Positions 24,293-32,510 of a stretch of 64,000 nt of DNA are shown here, in pieces. The translations under genes were made by a program, and so were the position numbers. The stretch is taken from positions 123,424 through 187,423 of the forward strand of contig CAYQXY010000002.1 of the NCBI GenBank assembly GCA_964421595.1, given 5' to 3'. Source of the stretch: PXAP01 sp964421595 (GTDB lineage: Bacteria > Bacteroidota > Bacteroidia > Bacteroidales > PUMT01). The notes beneath the pieces are model-generated. The model searched no databases. It was not told where the DNA came from and was given only the letters and a program-made list of their open reading frames with translations. Numbering within the stretch: the stretch's first letter is position 1; every line of letters begins with the position of its first letter.

Positions 24293-25459
24293 CTATTTTA
24301 TATTATACCTTATGGAAAGCATTATATTTACTGATGCATTGCGGGTACTGTTAAGATAATCGGGTATTATTTCGTTTCCGGAAAAGATATTGTTAAGTCC
24401 GTACTTTGTCTGAAATCCTGTTCCTAAAGCGAGTTGATTTCCTAACGGAAAAATGTATTCGTAGCCTGCAACAATGCCGTAGTCTGATGAGTTATATTCA
24501 TTTGTCAGGCTGAACTGCTGCCCGGCAATATCCTGGGAAGCATTTCTTAATAATCCAACGTAGGCTCCGAATATCAGCAAGTGATGCCCGGGCACCTCGC
24601 CGGCGATGAAATGCCACCTTCCTGAAAGGGTGAGACTGGAATAATTAAACTGCAGGCTGTTATTTATATATTTACCGTGAAGGTATTCATTGTAATTCTG
24701 GCTGGTTCGGCTAATAAAAAAGGCTTCTGCCTGAATATCAAGGCGCCGGCTGATTTTTTTGCCCGCAATGATCCCGAAACTATACCCAAATGATGGCAAC
24801 GAGGCAGTTAGCTCATCGCTTTTCATGCCCTGTAATGTTTTATTATTTAAAAGCCAGGTATTTCCCAGATGGCCTGAAATGCCGGCATAATATCCTGATA
24901 ATTCCAGCCGCGACCCATTTTCTGCCGGTTCTTTTTCGTAAATTTTGTCACCAGCTTCTTTCGATGAAACGAGATCGTAATTTGGCTGACTGGAATTATA
25001 TCTTAAGTTTTGTAAATGCTTTAGTGAGACTTCAGGCCTGATATGCAATTCAGCTAAACCTGGTGCTGAGATTTCGGGTTCCTGTATTACAAATAACTCC
25101 GGAGTTTCCTGAACAGATAATAATGTGGTAAATTCTACTGTCCCGGCCTCAGTTCGATGTGTATCATTTTCTGGAGGCATCGCCTCTTCGGATCCACTGG
25201 TCTGGATAGATAATTCATTCATTTCCCCGTTACCACTGTTAACAAGTAAATAAGTGCCAATTCCCACGAGCAACAAAACAGAAGCTGCTGCCTGAATATA
25301 ATATAATGTCCTCCTTTTGCGGGTTCCCTGCAATTCTTTGTCTATGCCTGCCCAGACCTTGTCCAGATCAAGATCATTCTGAATCTCCTCCCAAACAGAG
25401 GCAGGTGGTTCCTGCTCTGCTGATTCAATCATATTTTTATACCATTCGGGGAAATTCAT
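24293..25459 (-). CDS. Anti-sigma-like membrane protein with barrel-like C-terminal domain
   Basis: Starts one base after the ECF sigma factor gene ends, so it is the likely regulator of that factor. Residues 1-50 are a charged cytoplasmic segment (PEWYKNMIESAEQEPPASVWEEIQ) common to Bacteroidota sigma partners, 53-73 is one membrane helix, 75-175 is a flexible linker, and about 178-388 is a beta-rich domain with alternating aromatic strands (LELSGYYAGISG, YSFGIIAGKKIS, LDIQAEAFFISR, GIVAGYEYIFPLG, VNIMLSIRYNIK) like PorT-type outer-membrane barrels. The combination would place a barrel-like domain in the periplasm behind an inner-membrane anchor. Whether it really forms a barrel is unproven. 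Confidence 0.78.
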   Translation of the reverse strand: MNFPEWYKNMIESAEQEPPASVWEEIQNDLDLDKVWAGIDKELQGTRKRRTLYYIQAAASVLLLVGIGTYLLVNSGNGEMNELSIQTSGSEEAMPPENDTHRTEAGTVEFTTLLSVQETPELFVIQEPEISAPGLAELHIRPEVSLKHLQNLRYNSSQPNYDLVSSKEAGDKIYEKEPAENGSRLELSGYYAGISGHLGNTWLLNNKTLQGMKSDELTASLPSFGYSFGIIAGKKISRRLDIQAEAFFISRTSQNYNEYLHGKYINNSLQFNYSSLTLSGRWHFIAGEVPGHHLLIFGAYVGLLRNASQDIAGQQFSLTNEYNSSDYGIVAGYEYIFPLGNQLALGTGFQTKYGLNNIFSGNEIIPDYLNSTRNASVNIMLSIRYNIK

Positions 25460-25460
25460 A

Positions 25461-26009
25461 CTATAACAAATTTATATTGCCAATAAAACTCATAAGCAAC
25501 TTTCTTGCCCTGTTAAACTGAGATTTTGAGGTACCTTCAGTTATATCCAGTTTTTCAGAAATTTCTTTATGGGTAAATCCTTCCAGCGCGTGCATATTAA
25601 ATATGAGCCTGGCACCATCCGGTAGGCGGCCAATCTGCTTTATAATTTCATTAAATCCCATTATTTCAAGTGCAGAATTTTGTGTATGCAGATTTGAATC
25701 GATAGTTTCAATATCTATATAATTTCCTGCTCTTTTCTTTTTCCTGATATGATCAATAGCAGTGTTGGTTACTATTCGCCTGATCCATCCCTCCAGGGAA
25801 CCATCACTGCTATAAAAAGTAATACTTTTAAATATTTTTACAAAGGCTTCCTGAAGTATATCCTGAGCAAGAGGCCTTTCACCGGCATAACTCAGGCATA
25901 TTGCATACATCTTCCTGGAGAATTGCTTATACAATAACTCCTGGGATTGCCGGTCATTTTTTCGGCATCCGTCAAGGATTTTTTCTTCGATGAAGCCAGG
26001 CTTAAACAT
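25461..26009 (-). CDS. ECF RNA polymerase sigma factor (sigma-70 family)
   Basis: Directs RNA polymerase to stress- or surface-related promoters. Region 2 covers about residues 22-90 (LLYKQFSRKMYAICLSYAG ... ILQEAFVKIFKS ... GSLEGWIRRIVTNTAIDHIRKKKR) and region 4 about 120-175 (IGRLPDGARLIFNMHALEGFTHKEISEKLDITEGTSKSQFNRARKLL cut here into its visible parts). At 182 residues it is normal for ECF factors. It lies three bases after the upstream lipoprotein gene and one base before the anti-sigma-like gene, a tight operon. Confidence 0.92.
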   Translation of the reverse strand: MFKPGFIEEKILDGCRKNDRQSQELLYKQFSRKMYAICLSYAGERPLAQDILQEAFVKIFKSITFYSSDGSLEGWIRRIVTNTAIDHIRKKKRAGNYIDIETIDSNLHTQNSALEIMGFNEIIKQIGRLPDGARLIFNMHALEGFTHKEISEKLDITEGTSKSQFNRARKLLMSFIGNINLL

Positions 26010-26012
26010 TTC

Positions 26013-26747
26013 TTAGTCTATTATTACCTTCATTGATTTCTCCAGCCTTTCTGCCATCTTATTAAAAATACTTACATTCGTCGTTGAACTTATAAGGATC
26101 ACATCCTTACCGTCCATGGTTGAAATACTTACATCCCTTAACAAAGGCAAATTAGCAAACTGAAAAATATACCTGGCATCCAGAATTATTCTTGCCTTGG
26201 ATAAATTGTCTTTCCTGAGTATGATTTCCCTTGAATTACCTTTTGATCCTGCCCTGACTGAAAACCTTTCAGGTATGTCATATTCAAATCTGATAAGCAA
26301 TTCACTTAATGGCCCTCTGGTGATTTTACCTTCCAAAACCAGGGGAATTTCATCCTCCTTTTCGAGTTCGAAATAAAAGTCGACAAGATTGTAAACCCCC
26401 TGGGGAATATCAAAACTTAAAGCCTGGTTAAAACTTCCTGTATTCATATCAACAATAACCGGCTGGTTTAGATCGGCAACAAAAAATACATCTTTACCCT
26501 CCTCCCGTCGCCCGTCAAATTCAATTGCGCCTATTATCATTTTTCCCTGATCAATAGTCATTTTACCAAACGGAACCTGAGATGGCGGACCGCTTTTCAG
26601 GTCAGCGCCATCTTCCTCATGAGGAATTAATTCGAATTCCAATAATACTTTAGCCGGCAGGGTCAATTCATCTTTTCGGCAGGAAGCCATAAATAAAAAG
26701 ATTATTATTACTGCCAGGATTATAATTCTATTCATTATATGTTTCAT
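26013..26747 (-). CDS. Lipoprotein encoded upstream of an ECF sigma factor
   Basis: The lipobox is FMASC, about residue 23 from this start. The domain after it is beta-rich: LLEFELIPHEEDG, GKMTIDQGKMIIGAIEFDGRR, and a FDIPQGVYNLVDFYFEL segment that resembles the ligand-binding sandwich of DUF4382-like lipoproteins. The frame is open to 26768; I chose the ATG giving MKHIMNRIIIL, a normal signal. It heads the operon with the sigma factor, its partner and the DUF4382 lipoprotein. I do not recognise a named family. Confidence 0.7.
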   Translation of the reverse strand: MKHIMNRIIILAVIIIFLFMASCRKDELTLPAKVLLEFELIPHEEDGADLKSGPPSQVPFGKMTIDQGKMIIGAIEFDGRREEGKDVFFVADLNQPVIVDMNTGSFNQALSFDIPQGVYNLVDFYFELEKEDEIPLVLEGKITRGPLSELLIRFEYDIPERFSVRAGSKGNSREIILRKDNLSKARIILDARYIFQFANLPLLRDVSISTMDGKDVILISSTTNVSIFNKMAERLEKSMKVIID

Positions 26748-26837
26748 TGGGCGTTGCTTTCTGAGCAATAATATTATACAATTGAATTTCAGGTATGATT
26801 TCAGTATAGTAAATAGTAATATATATTTTGTTAGTCA

Positions 26838-26886
26838 TTGGCCGCCACTAACAGATCACCCCTGGATAATCCATTTCTTTAAGCCT
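26838..26886 (-). repeat. Dispersed intergenic repeat, copy 2
   Basis: On the minus strand it reads GGATTATCCAGGGGTGATC followed by TGTTAGTGGCGGCC, matching copy 1 at 2770-2840 in order and spacing. Only the 3' portion is well preserved. Confidence 0.55.
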
Positions 26887-26989
26887 CTGCATTCAGGTAA
26901 GACAACATGCTGACCTGAACTTTTTAACCGTTCTGATATAAGAACGAAATAACTTATAAAAAGGTTGGAATCAATTTCTTTTTTGGAGG

Positions 26990-27979
26990 TTAATTCTTTT
27001 GATTCAGTTTGTCTTCACTCCTGAACCATGACAGTGCATCGTCAATAGCTTTAACTGTGGGGGTTTGTGTCAGTTTCAGAACGCTGACAGCTTTATGCGG
27101 GCTATAATAATTTCCTGTGCATAAAATTTTCATATTTGTAAGGCTAAGAGATGTCCTGACCCCCGCAAATCTAAGAATATTCCCTGCCAGTCCAATTAAA
27201 AGAAGAAAATATCGCGGAATAGTTACCAGGTATGAGTTTTGTCCGGTAACTTTCATCATTAATGAATAAAATTCTCTGTATGTTAAATTTTCATTTGCCA
27301 GAATATAGCATTCTCCATTAGTTCCATGTTCAATTGAATAACAAACACCTGTCGCAGCATCCTTCACATGGATGAAATTCTTGCCTCCTGGCGGAATGAA
27401 CACCAGTCTTTTGTTGTAAGCCCTCAGAATAATAATGTTAGAGCTGATTTTTTGATCATTCGGGCCTAACATAAAGGTTGGATTAACAATTGTGAGGGCG
27501 GTGCCGGAATTTGCAAGTCCCCTGATTAGCAACACCTGCGCTGCTGCTTTGCTCCTGGCATAATGAGACTTGGTAAAAGGGTATTTCATGGGGAGATTTT
27601 CATTGCCTGGAAATTTCTTGGAACCGTACCCCAGGGTATTTGCAGTGCTTACAAAAATCAACTTTTTAACATTGTGTTTCAGGCAAGCTTTTAATATATT
27701 ATCAGTACCTCCGACATTAACATTCGCAAATGCACTGTAGTCAGGTAAAGCCTGATTCGTAGCGGCAGCCGAATGTATGATTATATGACAGCTCTCTGCA
27801 GCCTTCATAACATCGCCAGGATCGGTAATGTTGCCGTAGAAAGCTTCAAGATCCTTATGCTCTATTATTATTCTTGCTGATTTCCTGATCATTCCCCTGA
27901 CCTTGTAACCACGGCCGAGTAACTCCAGGATTATATTGCCTGCAAGGAATCCATTAGCTCCTGTAACCAGAATTTTCAA
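26990..27979 (-). CDS. NAD-dependent epimerase/dehydratase family protein (extended SDR)
   Basis: Extended short-chain dehydrogenase with NAD(P)-binding ILVTGANGFLAGN at residues 3-15, the catalytic block STANTLGYGS and YARSKAAA (about 138-145, YxxxK present), and a NPTFMLGPND strand typical of dihydroflavonol-reductase-like and 3-beta-hydroxysteroid-dehydrogenase-like enzymes. Length 329. Its start overlaps the upstream SDR stop by four bases (ATGA), so the two are coupled and may catalyse successive steps. The substrate is unknown. Confidence 0.87.
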   Translation of the reverse strand: MKILVTGANGFLAGNIILELLGRGYKVRGMIRKSARIIIEHKDLEAFYGNITDPGDVMKAAESCHIIIHSAAATNQALPDYSAFANVNVGGTDNILKACLKHNVKKLIFVSTANTLGYGSKKFPGNENLPMKYPFTKSHYARSKAAAQVLLIRGLANSGTALTIVNPTFMLGPNDQKISSNIIILRAYNKRLVFIPPGGKNFIHVKDAATGVCYSIEHGTNGECYILANENLTYREFYSLMMKVTGQNSYLVTIPRYFLLLIGLAGNILRFAGVRTSLSLTNMKILCTGNYYSPHKAVSVLKLTQTPTVKAIDDALSWFRSEDKLNQKN

Positions 27980-28821
27980 ATTGGTTGTTTTTTAGACCCG
28001 GAAATCGCTTTTTTCATTATTTTTGATATCAAAGGAAGCCTGATTGATAAAGGTACTGTTTTCATTATAAGCCAGGTCAGGTGGTTGAGCCATCCCAGTA
28101 TTATTATTGACTTGCCTTTAAAAAGCAGGTCAATTGATCTGACTGCTACATATTCCGGAGTGAGTAAACCTATTTTTCCAAACATCCCCAGTTTCTCTAT
28201 CCTTTTGGTTACCTGACTGTTTGTTTTCATGGGGCCAGGATGAACAACGCTTACATTAACCCCCGTTCCTTTAAGTTCCTGATGAAGGCCCCTTGTAAAA
28301 TACAATACAAATACCTTTGAAGCCGGGTAAATTGTTTTATAGCCAATGGGACTAAATGATGCCATGCTTGCGACATTAAGGATATAGGATTGTTTATGAG
28401 ACTTTAATTCAGGTAGCAACTTATGTGTAATCAGCGTAAGAGCCCTGACATTCAGGGCTATCATGCTGTCAAGGTATTCTGTCTCTGCAAGTATGAACTC
28501 TCTTGACCCGCCCATACCTGCATTATTAATCAATATATTTATTCTGTATCCGGATGCCCATTTTACCAATTCATCTATGCTATCGGATCTGGTGAGATCA
28601 ATTTCCAGGTAGAAACATTCGATACTATAATTAATCCGTATGTAATGGCACAGTTGGGGCAGTCCGTCATCAGGCAGAGCGACTATAAGTATATTTAAAT
28701 TTTTCCTTGCAAGCTCAATTACAAATTCCCGTCCCAGGCCCCTGCTGCCGCCCGTTACCAGAGCGAATAATTTATCTGTAACTTTATTATTCCGAATATC
28801 TGTTATTTCAGTATCATCCAT
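27976..28821 (-). CDS. SDR-family oxidoreductase
   Basis: Classical short-chain dehydrogenase. NADP loop TGGSRGLGREF at about residues 24-34, INNAGMGG at about 95-102, serine in LNVASMAS at about 142-149, and the catalytic Tyr/Lys in IYPASK at about 159-164. A C-terminal hydrophobic stretch (about 240-270) suggests membrane association, as in many lipid-modifying SDRs. It is translationally coupled to the following epimerase-like gene. The substrate is unknown. Confidence 0.88.
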   Translation of the reverse strand: MDDTEITDIRNNKVTDKLFALVTGGSRGLGREFVIELARKNLNILIVALPDDGLPQLCHYIRINYSIECFYLEIDLTRSDSIDELVKWASGYRINILINNAGMGGSREFILAETEYLDSMIALNVRALTLITHKLLPELKSHKQSYILNVASMASFSPIGYKTIYPASKVFVLYFTRGLHQELKGTGVNVSVVHPGPMKTNSQVTKRIEKLGMFGKIGLLTPEYVAVRSIDLLFKGKSIIILGWLNHLTWLIMKTVPLSIRLPLISKIMKKAISGSKKQPI

Positions 28822-28962
28822 ATTCTAACAAATAACGGCAGGGTTTGCCGGGATCTTTTCCGGGATTGTATGTCTTTTAACAAAATTAAAAAACTTATAG
28901 CGGACTATTATTTTTTTCGGGGAAAATTTCAGTATTCTTTATGGTATGTAGAGAATATATTT

Positions 28963-28970
28963 TAAATTTG
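28963..28970 (+). promoter_or_regulatory. Bacteroidota -7 promoter box (TAAATTTG)
   Basis: Exact TAnnTTTG match 41 bases before the isomerase/epimerase start at 29012. A clear -33 element is not visible. Confidence 0.45.
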
Positions 28971-29011
28971 AAATCAATGTTATTTACTTAATCTGTTAAA
29001 CTATTAATGCT

Positions 29012-30007
29012 ATGGGCAGACCTGTAACTTTATTCAGCGGACAATGGGCCGACCTACCTGTTGAAGTAATGTGCCAGAAAACAAAAGAATTTGGATATGA
29101 CGGTATTGAGCTAGGATGCTGGGGCGATCATATGGAAATTGATAAAGCCGACCAGGCATATTGTGATCAGCGATTAAATCTGCTGAAAAAATATGATCTC
29201 CAGCTGTATACTATTTCTACACATTTGGCGAGCCAGGCTGTTTGTGATATTCCTGATAAAAGGCATAAGGCTATCCTGCCCTCCTATATATGGGGTGACG
29301 GCGATGCTGAAGGCATCAGGCAAAGGGCCGCAAAGGAGATGATAAGAACTGCCGAGGTTGCCAAGCGACTGGGGATTGAAAACGTTGTTGGGTTTACCGG
29401 TAGCTCAATATGGCACTTGCTGTATTCATTTCCAGCAGTTCCCAAAGAGATGATTGATGATGGCTATAAGGATTTTGCCAAAAGATGGGGGCCAGTGTTT
29501 GACGAGTATAAAAGACTGGGTATAAAATATTGCCTTGAAGTTCATCCTACAGAGATTGCATTTGATATAGTGACTTCAAGAAAAGCTCTGGAAGCTGTCG
29601 ATTATCATCCTGCCTTCGGATTTAATTACGATCCCAGTCATATGGGTTATCAGGGAGTTGATTATGTAAAGTTTATATATGAATTTGCCGACAGGATATT
29701 CCATGTACATATGAAGGATGTTCACTGGAACGACGTTCCTGGCGATATCGGCGTATTCGGTGGGCATACAGAATTCGGAGATAACAGGCGCAACTGGAAT
29801 TTCCGGAGTATAGGGCGTGGAAGGATAGATTTTGAAAGCATCATTCGCGCCCTTAATGATATCGGATATAACGGACCACTTTCAGTTGAGTGGGAGGATA
29901 GTGGAATGGACAGAGAACATGGTGCAGAAGAATCATGTGATTTTGTTAAATCTGTCGATTTTAAACCTTCGGGTGTTTCATTCGATGATGCCATGAAGAG
30001 TGAATAG
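29012..30007 (+). CDS. Sugar phosphate isomerase/epimerase (AP-endonuclease-2-like TIM barrel)
   Basis: Xylose-isomerase-like TIM barrel. Typical strands with metal ligands: GYDGIELGCWGDH (about residues 29-41), a central YCLEVHPTEIAF (about 173-184) with Glu, NYDPSHM (about 206-212) with Asp and His, FHVHMKDVHW (about 229-238), and PLSVEWEDSGM near the C-terminus. Length 331. It is followed 66 bases later by a Gfo/Idh/MocA oxidoreductase, a pairing common for inositol or keto-sugar metabolism in Bacteroidota. The substrate is not fixed by the sequence. Confidence 0.88.
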   Translation: MGRPVTLFSGQWADLPVEVMCQKTKEFGYDGIELGCWGDHMEIDKADQAYCDQRLNLLKKYDLQLYTISTHLASQAVCDIPDKRHKAILPSYIWGDGDAEGIRQRAAKEMIRTAEVAKRLGIENVVGFTGSSIWHLLYSFPAVPKEMIDDGYKDFAKRWGPVFDEYKRLGIKYCLEVHPTEIAFDIVTSRKALEAVDYHPAFGFNYDPSHMGYQGVDYVKFIYEFADRIFHVHMKDVHWNDVPGDIGVFGGHTEFGDNRRNWNFRSIGRGRIDFESIIRALNDIGYNGPLSVEWEDSGMDREHGAEESCDFVKSVDFKPSGVSFDDAMKSE

Positions 30008-30073
30008 AGCAATGATCTCAAATTTGCCAGACTACACAATATTTTTAATCATTTTATCCAATCAAAAACCCTT

Positions 30074-31387
30074 ATGGAAAGAAGAAAATTTATAAGACAT
30101 ACCGGACTGGCTGCAGCAGGAATAGGTTTACTTACTTCGCCTTTTAATGTTTCTGCTTCGGTCCTGGGTGCCAACGAGAAAGTAACATGTGGATTAATGG
30201 GTGTTAAAGGAATGGGGTTTTCAAACCTTCAGGCATTTCTCCGCCAACCAAATACTGAATGTGTTGCTTTATGTGATGTAGACAGCAATGAACTCGCCAG
30301 ACGGGTTGCTGACACTGAAAAGATACAGGGTAAAAAACCTAAAGCTTACAGTGATTTTAGAAAAATGATAGAAGATAAGGATATTGATGTAATAATTATT
30401 GCAACACCTGATCACTGGCATTGCCTGCCATTTGTATACGCTGCTCAGGAGGGTAAGGACATTTATTGCGAAAAACCATTGGCCAACACCATTGAAGAAA
30501 TAAATATTATGAACAGGGCTGCCGATAGGTATAAACCGGTTGTGCAGATTGGGCAGTGGCAGCGAAGTGATCCGCATTGGCAGGATGCAATAAAATTTGT
30601 TCATTCAGGAAAACTGGGTAAAATCCGTACAGTACGTACATGGTCTTATCAGGGTTGGATGACCTCAGTTCCTGTGAAACCTGACGGACCTGTTCCTGAG
30701 GGAGTTGATTATGATTTCTGGCTTGGACCTGCGCCGAAAAGACCATTCAACCCTAACAGGTTCCATTTTACATTCAGATGGTACTGGGATTATGCCGGAG
30801 GAATGATGACTGACTGGGGTGTACATATTATTGATTATGCCCTGTATGGTATGAACGCCAGATCACCAAAATCGGTTATGGCAATGGGAGGGAAGTTTGC
30901 CTATCCTGATGATGCCTGTGAAACACCCGATACCCTTCAGGCTATATACGAATTTGATGGCTATACTATGTTATGGGATCACGGTATTGGAATTGACGGT
31001 GGCTACTATGGCCGTACTCATGGTGTTGGTTTTGTAGGGAATAATGGCACACTGGTAGTCGACCGCGGGGGATGGGAAGTAATTCCCGAATTTAAGAACA
31101 GGCAGCCTGAAATGGACAGGGTCGAATTGCAGCCTTCTACCGGTCGCGGACTGGATTTGCATATGGAGAATTTTATTGACTGCATTAAGGACAAAACAAA
31201 GGTCCCTGCCGCAAGTATGGATATTGGTTCTAATGTTGCACAAGTTTGTATCCTTGGTAATATTGCCTTTAAAACCGGAAGGAGACTCTATTGGGATGGA
31301 TCAAATTCAAATTTCCCTGACGATGCTGAAGCCAATTCTCATCTTGTTCCCCGTTACAGGGCGCCCTGGAAGTTACCACAGGTATAG
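30074..31387 (+). CDS. Gfo/Idh/MocA-family oxidoreductase with Tat-type signal
   Basis: NAD(P)-dependent sugar oxidoreductase. The N-terminus MERRKFIRHTG with a following hydrophobic segment is a twin-arginine-like export signal, common for this subfamily in Bacteroidota. The Rossmann core begins at VTCGLMGVKGMG (about 37-48), with IIIATPDHWH (about 110-119) and the EKPLANT loop (about 134-140) that carries the catalytic Lys. TDWGVHIIDYA (about 249-259) is typical of the C-terminal domain. It likely forms a unit with the isomerase gene upstream; a terminator closes the transcript. Confidence 0.9.
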   Translation: MERRKFIRHTGLAAAGIGLLTSPFNVSASVLGANEKVTCGLMGVKGMGFSNLQAFLRQPNTECVALCDVDSNELARRVADTEKIQGKKPKAYSDFRKMIEDKDIDVIIIATPDHWHCLPFVYAAQEGKDIYCEKPLANTIEEINIMNRAADRYKPVVQIGQWQRSDPHWQDAIKFVHSGKLGKIRTVRTWSYQGWMTSVPVKPDGPVPEGVDYDFWLGPAPKRPFNPNRFHFTFRWYWDYAGGMMTDWGVHIIDYALYGMNARSPKSVMAMGGKFAYPDDACETPDTLQAIYEFDGYTMLWDHGIGIDGGYYGRTHGVGFVGNNGTLVVDRGGWEVIPEFKNRQPEMDRVELQPSTGRGLDLHMENFIDCIKDKTKVPAASMDIGSNVAQVCILGNIAFKTGRRLYWDGSNSNFPDDAEANSHLVPRYRAPWKLPQV

Positions 31388-31419
31388 GCTGTTTGCTCTT
31401 CCCATATGCATTACAATAA

Positions 31420-31446
31420 AAAAAGCCGGATTTGTTCCGGCTTTTT
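31420..31446 (+). terminator. Intrinsic terminator after the oxidoreductase gene
   Basis: AAAAAGCCGGA (31420-31430) and TCCGGCTTTTT (31436-31446) form an 11-bp stem with a 5-base loop and built-in T-run. Confidence 0.88.
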
Positions 31447-31447
31447 A

Positions 31448-31694
31448 AGTATACAATATTGTGGTTATAAGGTTAGTGGACTGAGTAACTCTGATCCTTC
31501 GTTTAAGTAAAGTTTAAAATAATCATGTGGAAAATGCTCTCACTGTGTGTATATCTTAAGCATCACGTTAACTGTTGATGAATTAATATTTTTATTAAGT
31601 GTCAGTAGTTGAGTTTATTATAAATTGTGGCATGGTTTTGTCAATAGAGAATGCAAATTAATTAAAATTGAATATAAACTTAAATCCTATAATC
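31448..31694. other. Intergenic region carrying a sigma-54-like promoter
   Basis: No gene is visible. The -24-like element at 31627-31643 is listed separately; the rest is AT-rich leader. Confidence 0.5.
31627..31643 (+). promoter_or_regulatory. Weak sigma-54-like promoter upstream of the first PepSY-like gene
   Basis: GTGGCATGGTTTTGTCA keeps the -24 TGGCA part of the sigma-54 consensus but has a poor -12 part. It lies 52 bases before the ATG. The 24-base segment aligns at 17 positions with the matching element before the second PepSY-like gene, and an NtrC-family activator gene follows. Confidence 0.45.
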
Positions 31695-32141
31695 ATGAAA
31701 AAGTACACTATATTTTCTCTGGCATTTATTTTCGGATTGTTTCTGATGACAAATGTTGGTGCATACGTCAAAGATAACAAGAGGATACCTGTCGAAGCAT
31801 CTAATCTGCCTGAGCCTGTTATGGAATCTATCCGGGACAACTATGAGGATTATAGAATAACTGAAGCGTTTCTCCTTAAGGGTCAGCAGCATGGTACACA
31901 CCATCAGGAAGGTGCAGAACTGGAAGGTGCAGTGCATGAAGGTGCAGAACAAGTACGCAGAGAAGGGGCTGAAGGAACAACAATGGGTTATGTGGCAGAC
32001 CAGCATACTCTTTATGAAGTCAAATTATCGAAAGCAGATGAGACCAAAACAGTTGTATTTACAGCCGATGGTGATGAAGTTGCGGAAGATGAAAGAGACA
32101 GGATCTATGTCATTGAGAACGAAAAGAAGGAAAGAAAATAA
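31695..32141 (+). CDS. Small exported PepSY-like (DUF2874-type) protein, first paralogue
   Basis: Signal peptide MKKYTIFSLAFIFGLFLMTNVGA (residues 1-23), then two halves of a PepSY-like fold: ASNLPEPVMESIRDNYEDYRITEAFLL (about 35-61) and LYEVKLSKADETKTVVFTADGDEV (about 106-129). Between them is a Glu/Gly/His-rich insertion (about 63-98) with EGAELEGA and HEGAEQVRREGAEGT units. The frame is open from 31668, but the signal peptide fixes the start at 31695. A paralogue follows 369 bases downstream. A terminator follows each gene, so each is probably its own transcript. Confidence 0.8.
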   Translation: MKKYTIFSLAFIFGLFLMTNVGAYVKDNKRIPVEASNLPEPVMESIRDNYEDYRITEAFLLKGQQHGTHHQEGAELEGAVHEGAEQVRREGAEGTTMGYVADQHTLYEVKLSKADETKTVVFTADGDEVAEDERDRIYVIENEKKERK

Positions 32142-32164
32142 TTGCAAACCAATTGCCAATAAAG

Positions 32165-32193
32165 AAGCCGGAACATTTTATTCCGGCTTTTTT
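32165..32193 (+). terminator. Intrinsic terminator after the first PepSY-like gene
   Basis: AAGCCGGAA (32165-32173) and TTCCGGCTT (32181-32189) form a 9-bp stem followed by TTTT. Confidence 0.85.
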
Positions 32194-32436
32194 GTTACTA
32201 ATATTTTAATGGTTTTACCTTATAAGATACTCATATTCGGTGACTTGTATTATGATAAGTTCTTCGCCCCAGATAGATTGTTATTGCTGAAGGAGCATTA
32301 CGATGGACAAAGAAGATTGAAAGGATGGAAAGTGTAGAGATTAGTCACACATTGGGTATCCATTATGTAGAAAAGGGGCAGGTCAAAAATAATCAACAAA
32401 GAAGTTAATGGTCATAAATACAGCGTATTACATTAC

Positions 32437-32453
32437 TTGGCACGATATTTACA
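32437..32453 (+). promoter_or_regulatory. Sigma-54-like promoter upstream of the second PepSY-like gene
   Basis: TTGGCACGATATTTACA matches the sigma-54 consensus YTGGCACGRNNNTTGCW at all defined positions except one (A for G in the -12 GC). It lies 57 bases before the ATG at 32511. Confidence 0.6.
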
Positions 32454-32510
32454 ATAAGGATAAGTATTAAAAACAAACAATTATTTCACTAACAAATAAA
32501 TCTATAAATT

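Larger units (their letters stand above)
32142..32510. other. Intergenic region between the PepSY-like paralogues
   Basis: It holds a terminator (32165-32193) and a sigma-54-like promoter (32437-32453). A 42-codon ORF at 32209-32337 has no support and was not annotated. Confidence 0.5.

Noticed and set aside
32209..32337. 42-codon ORF between the PepSY-like paralogues
   Set aside because: Begins inside the terminator-to-promoter gap, no promoter box, and no resemblance to known proteins; also overlaps a frame running from the first paralogue.
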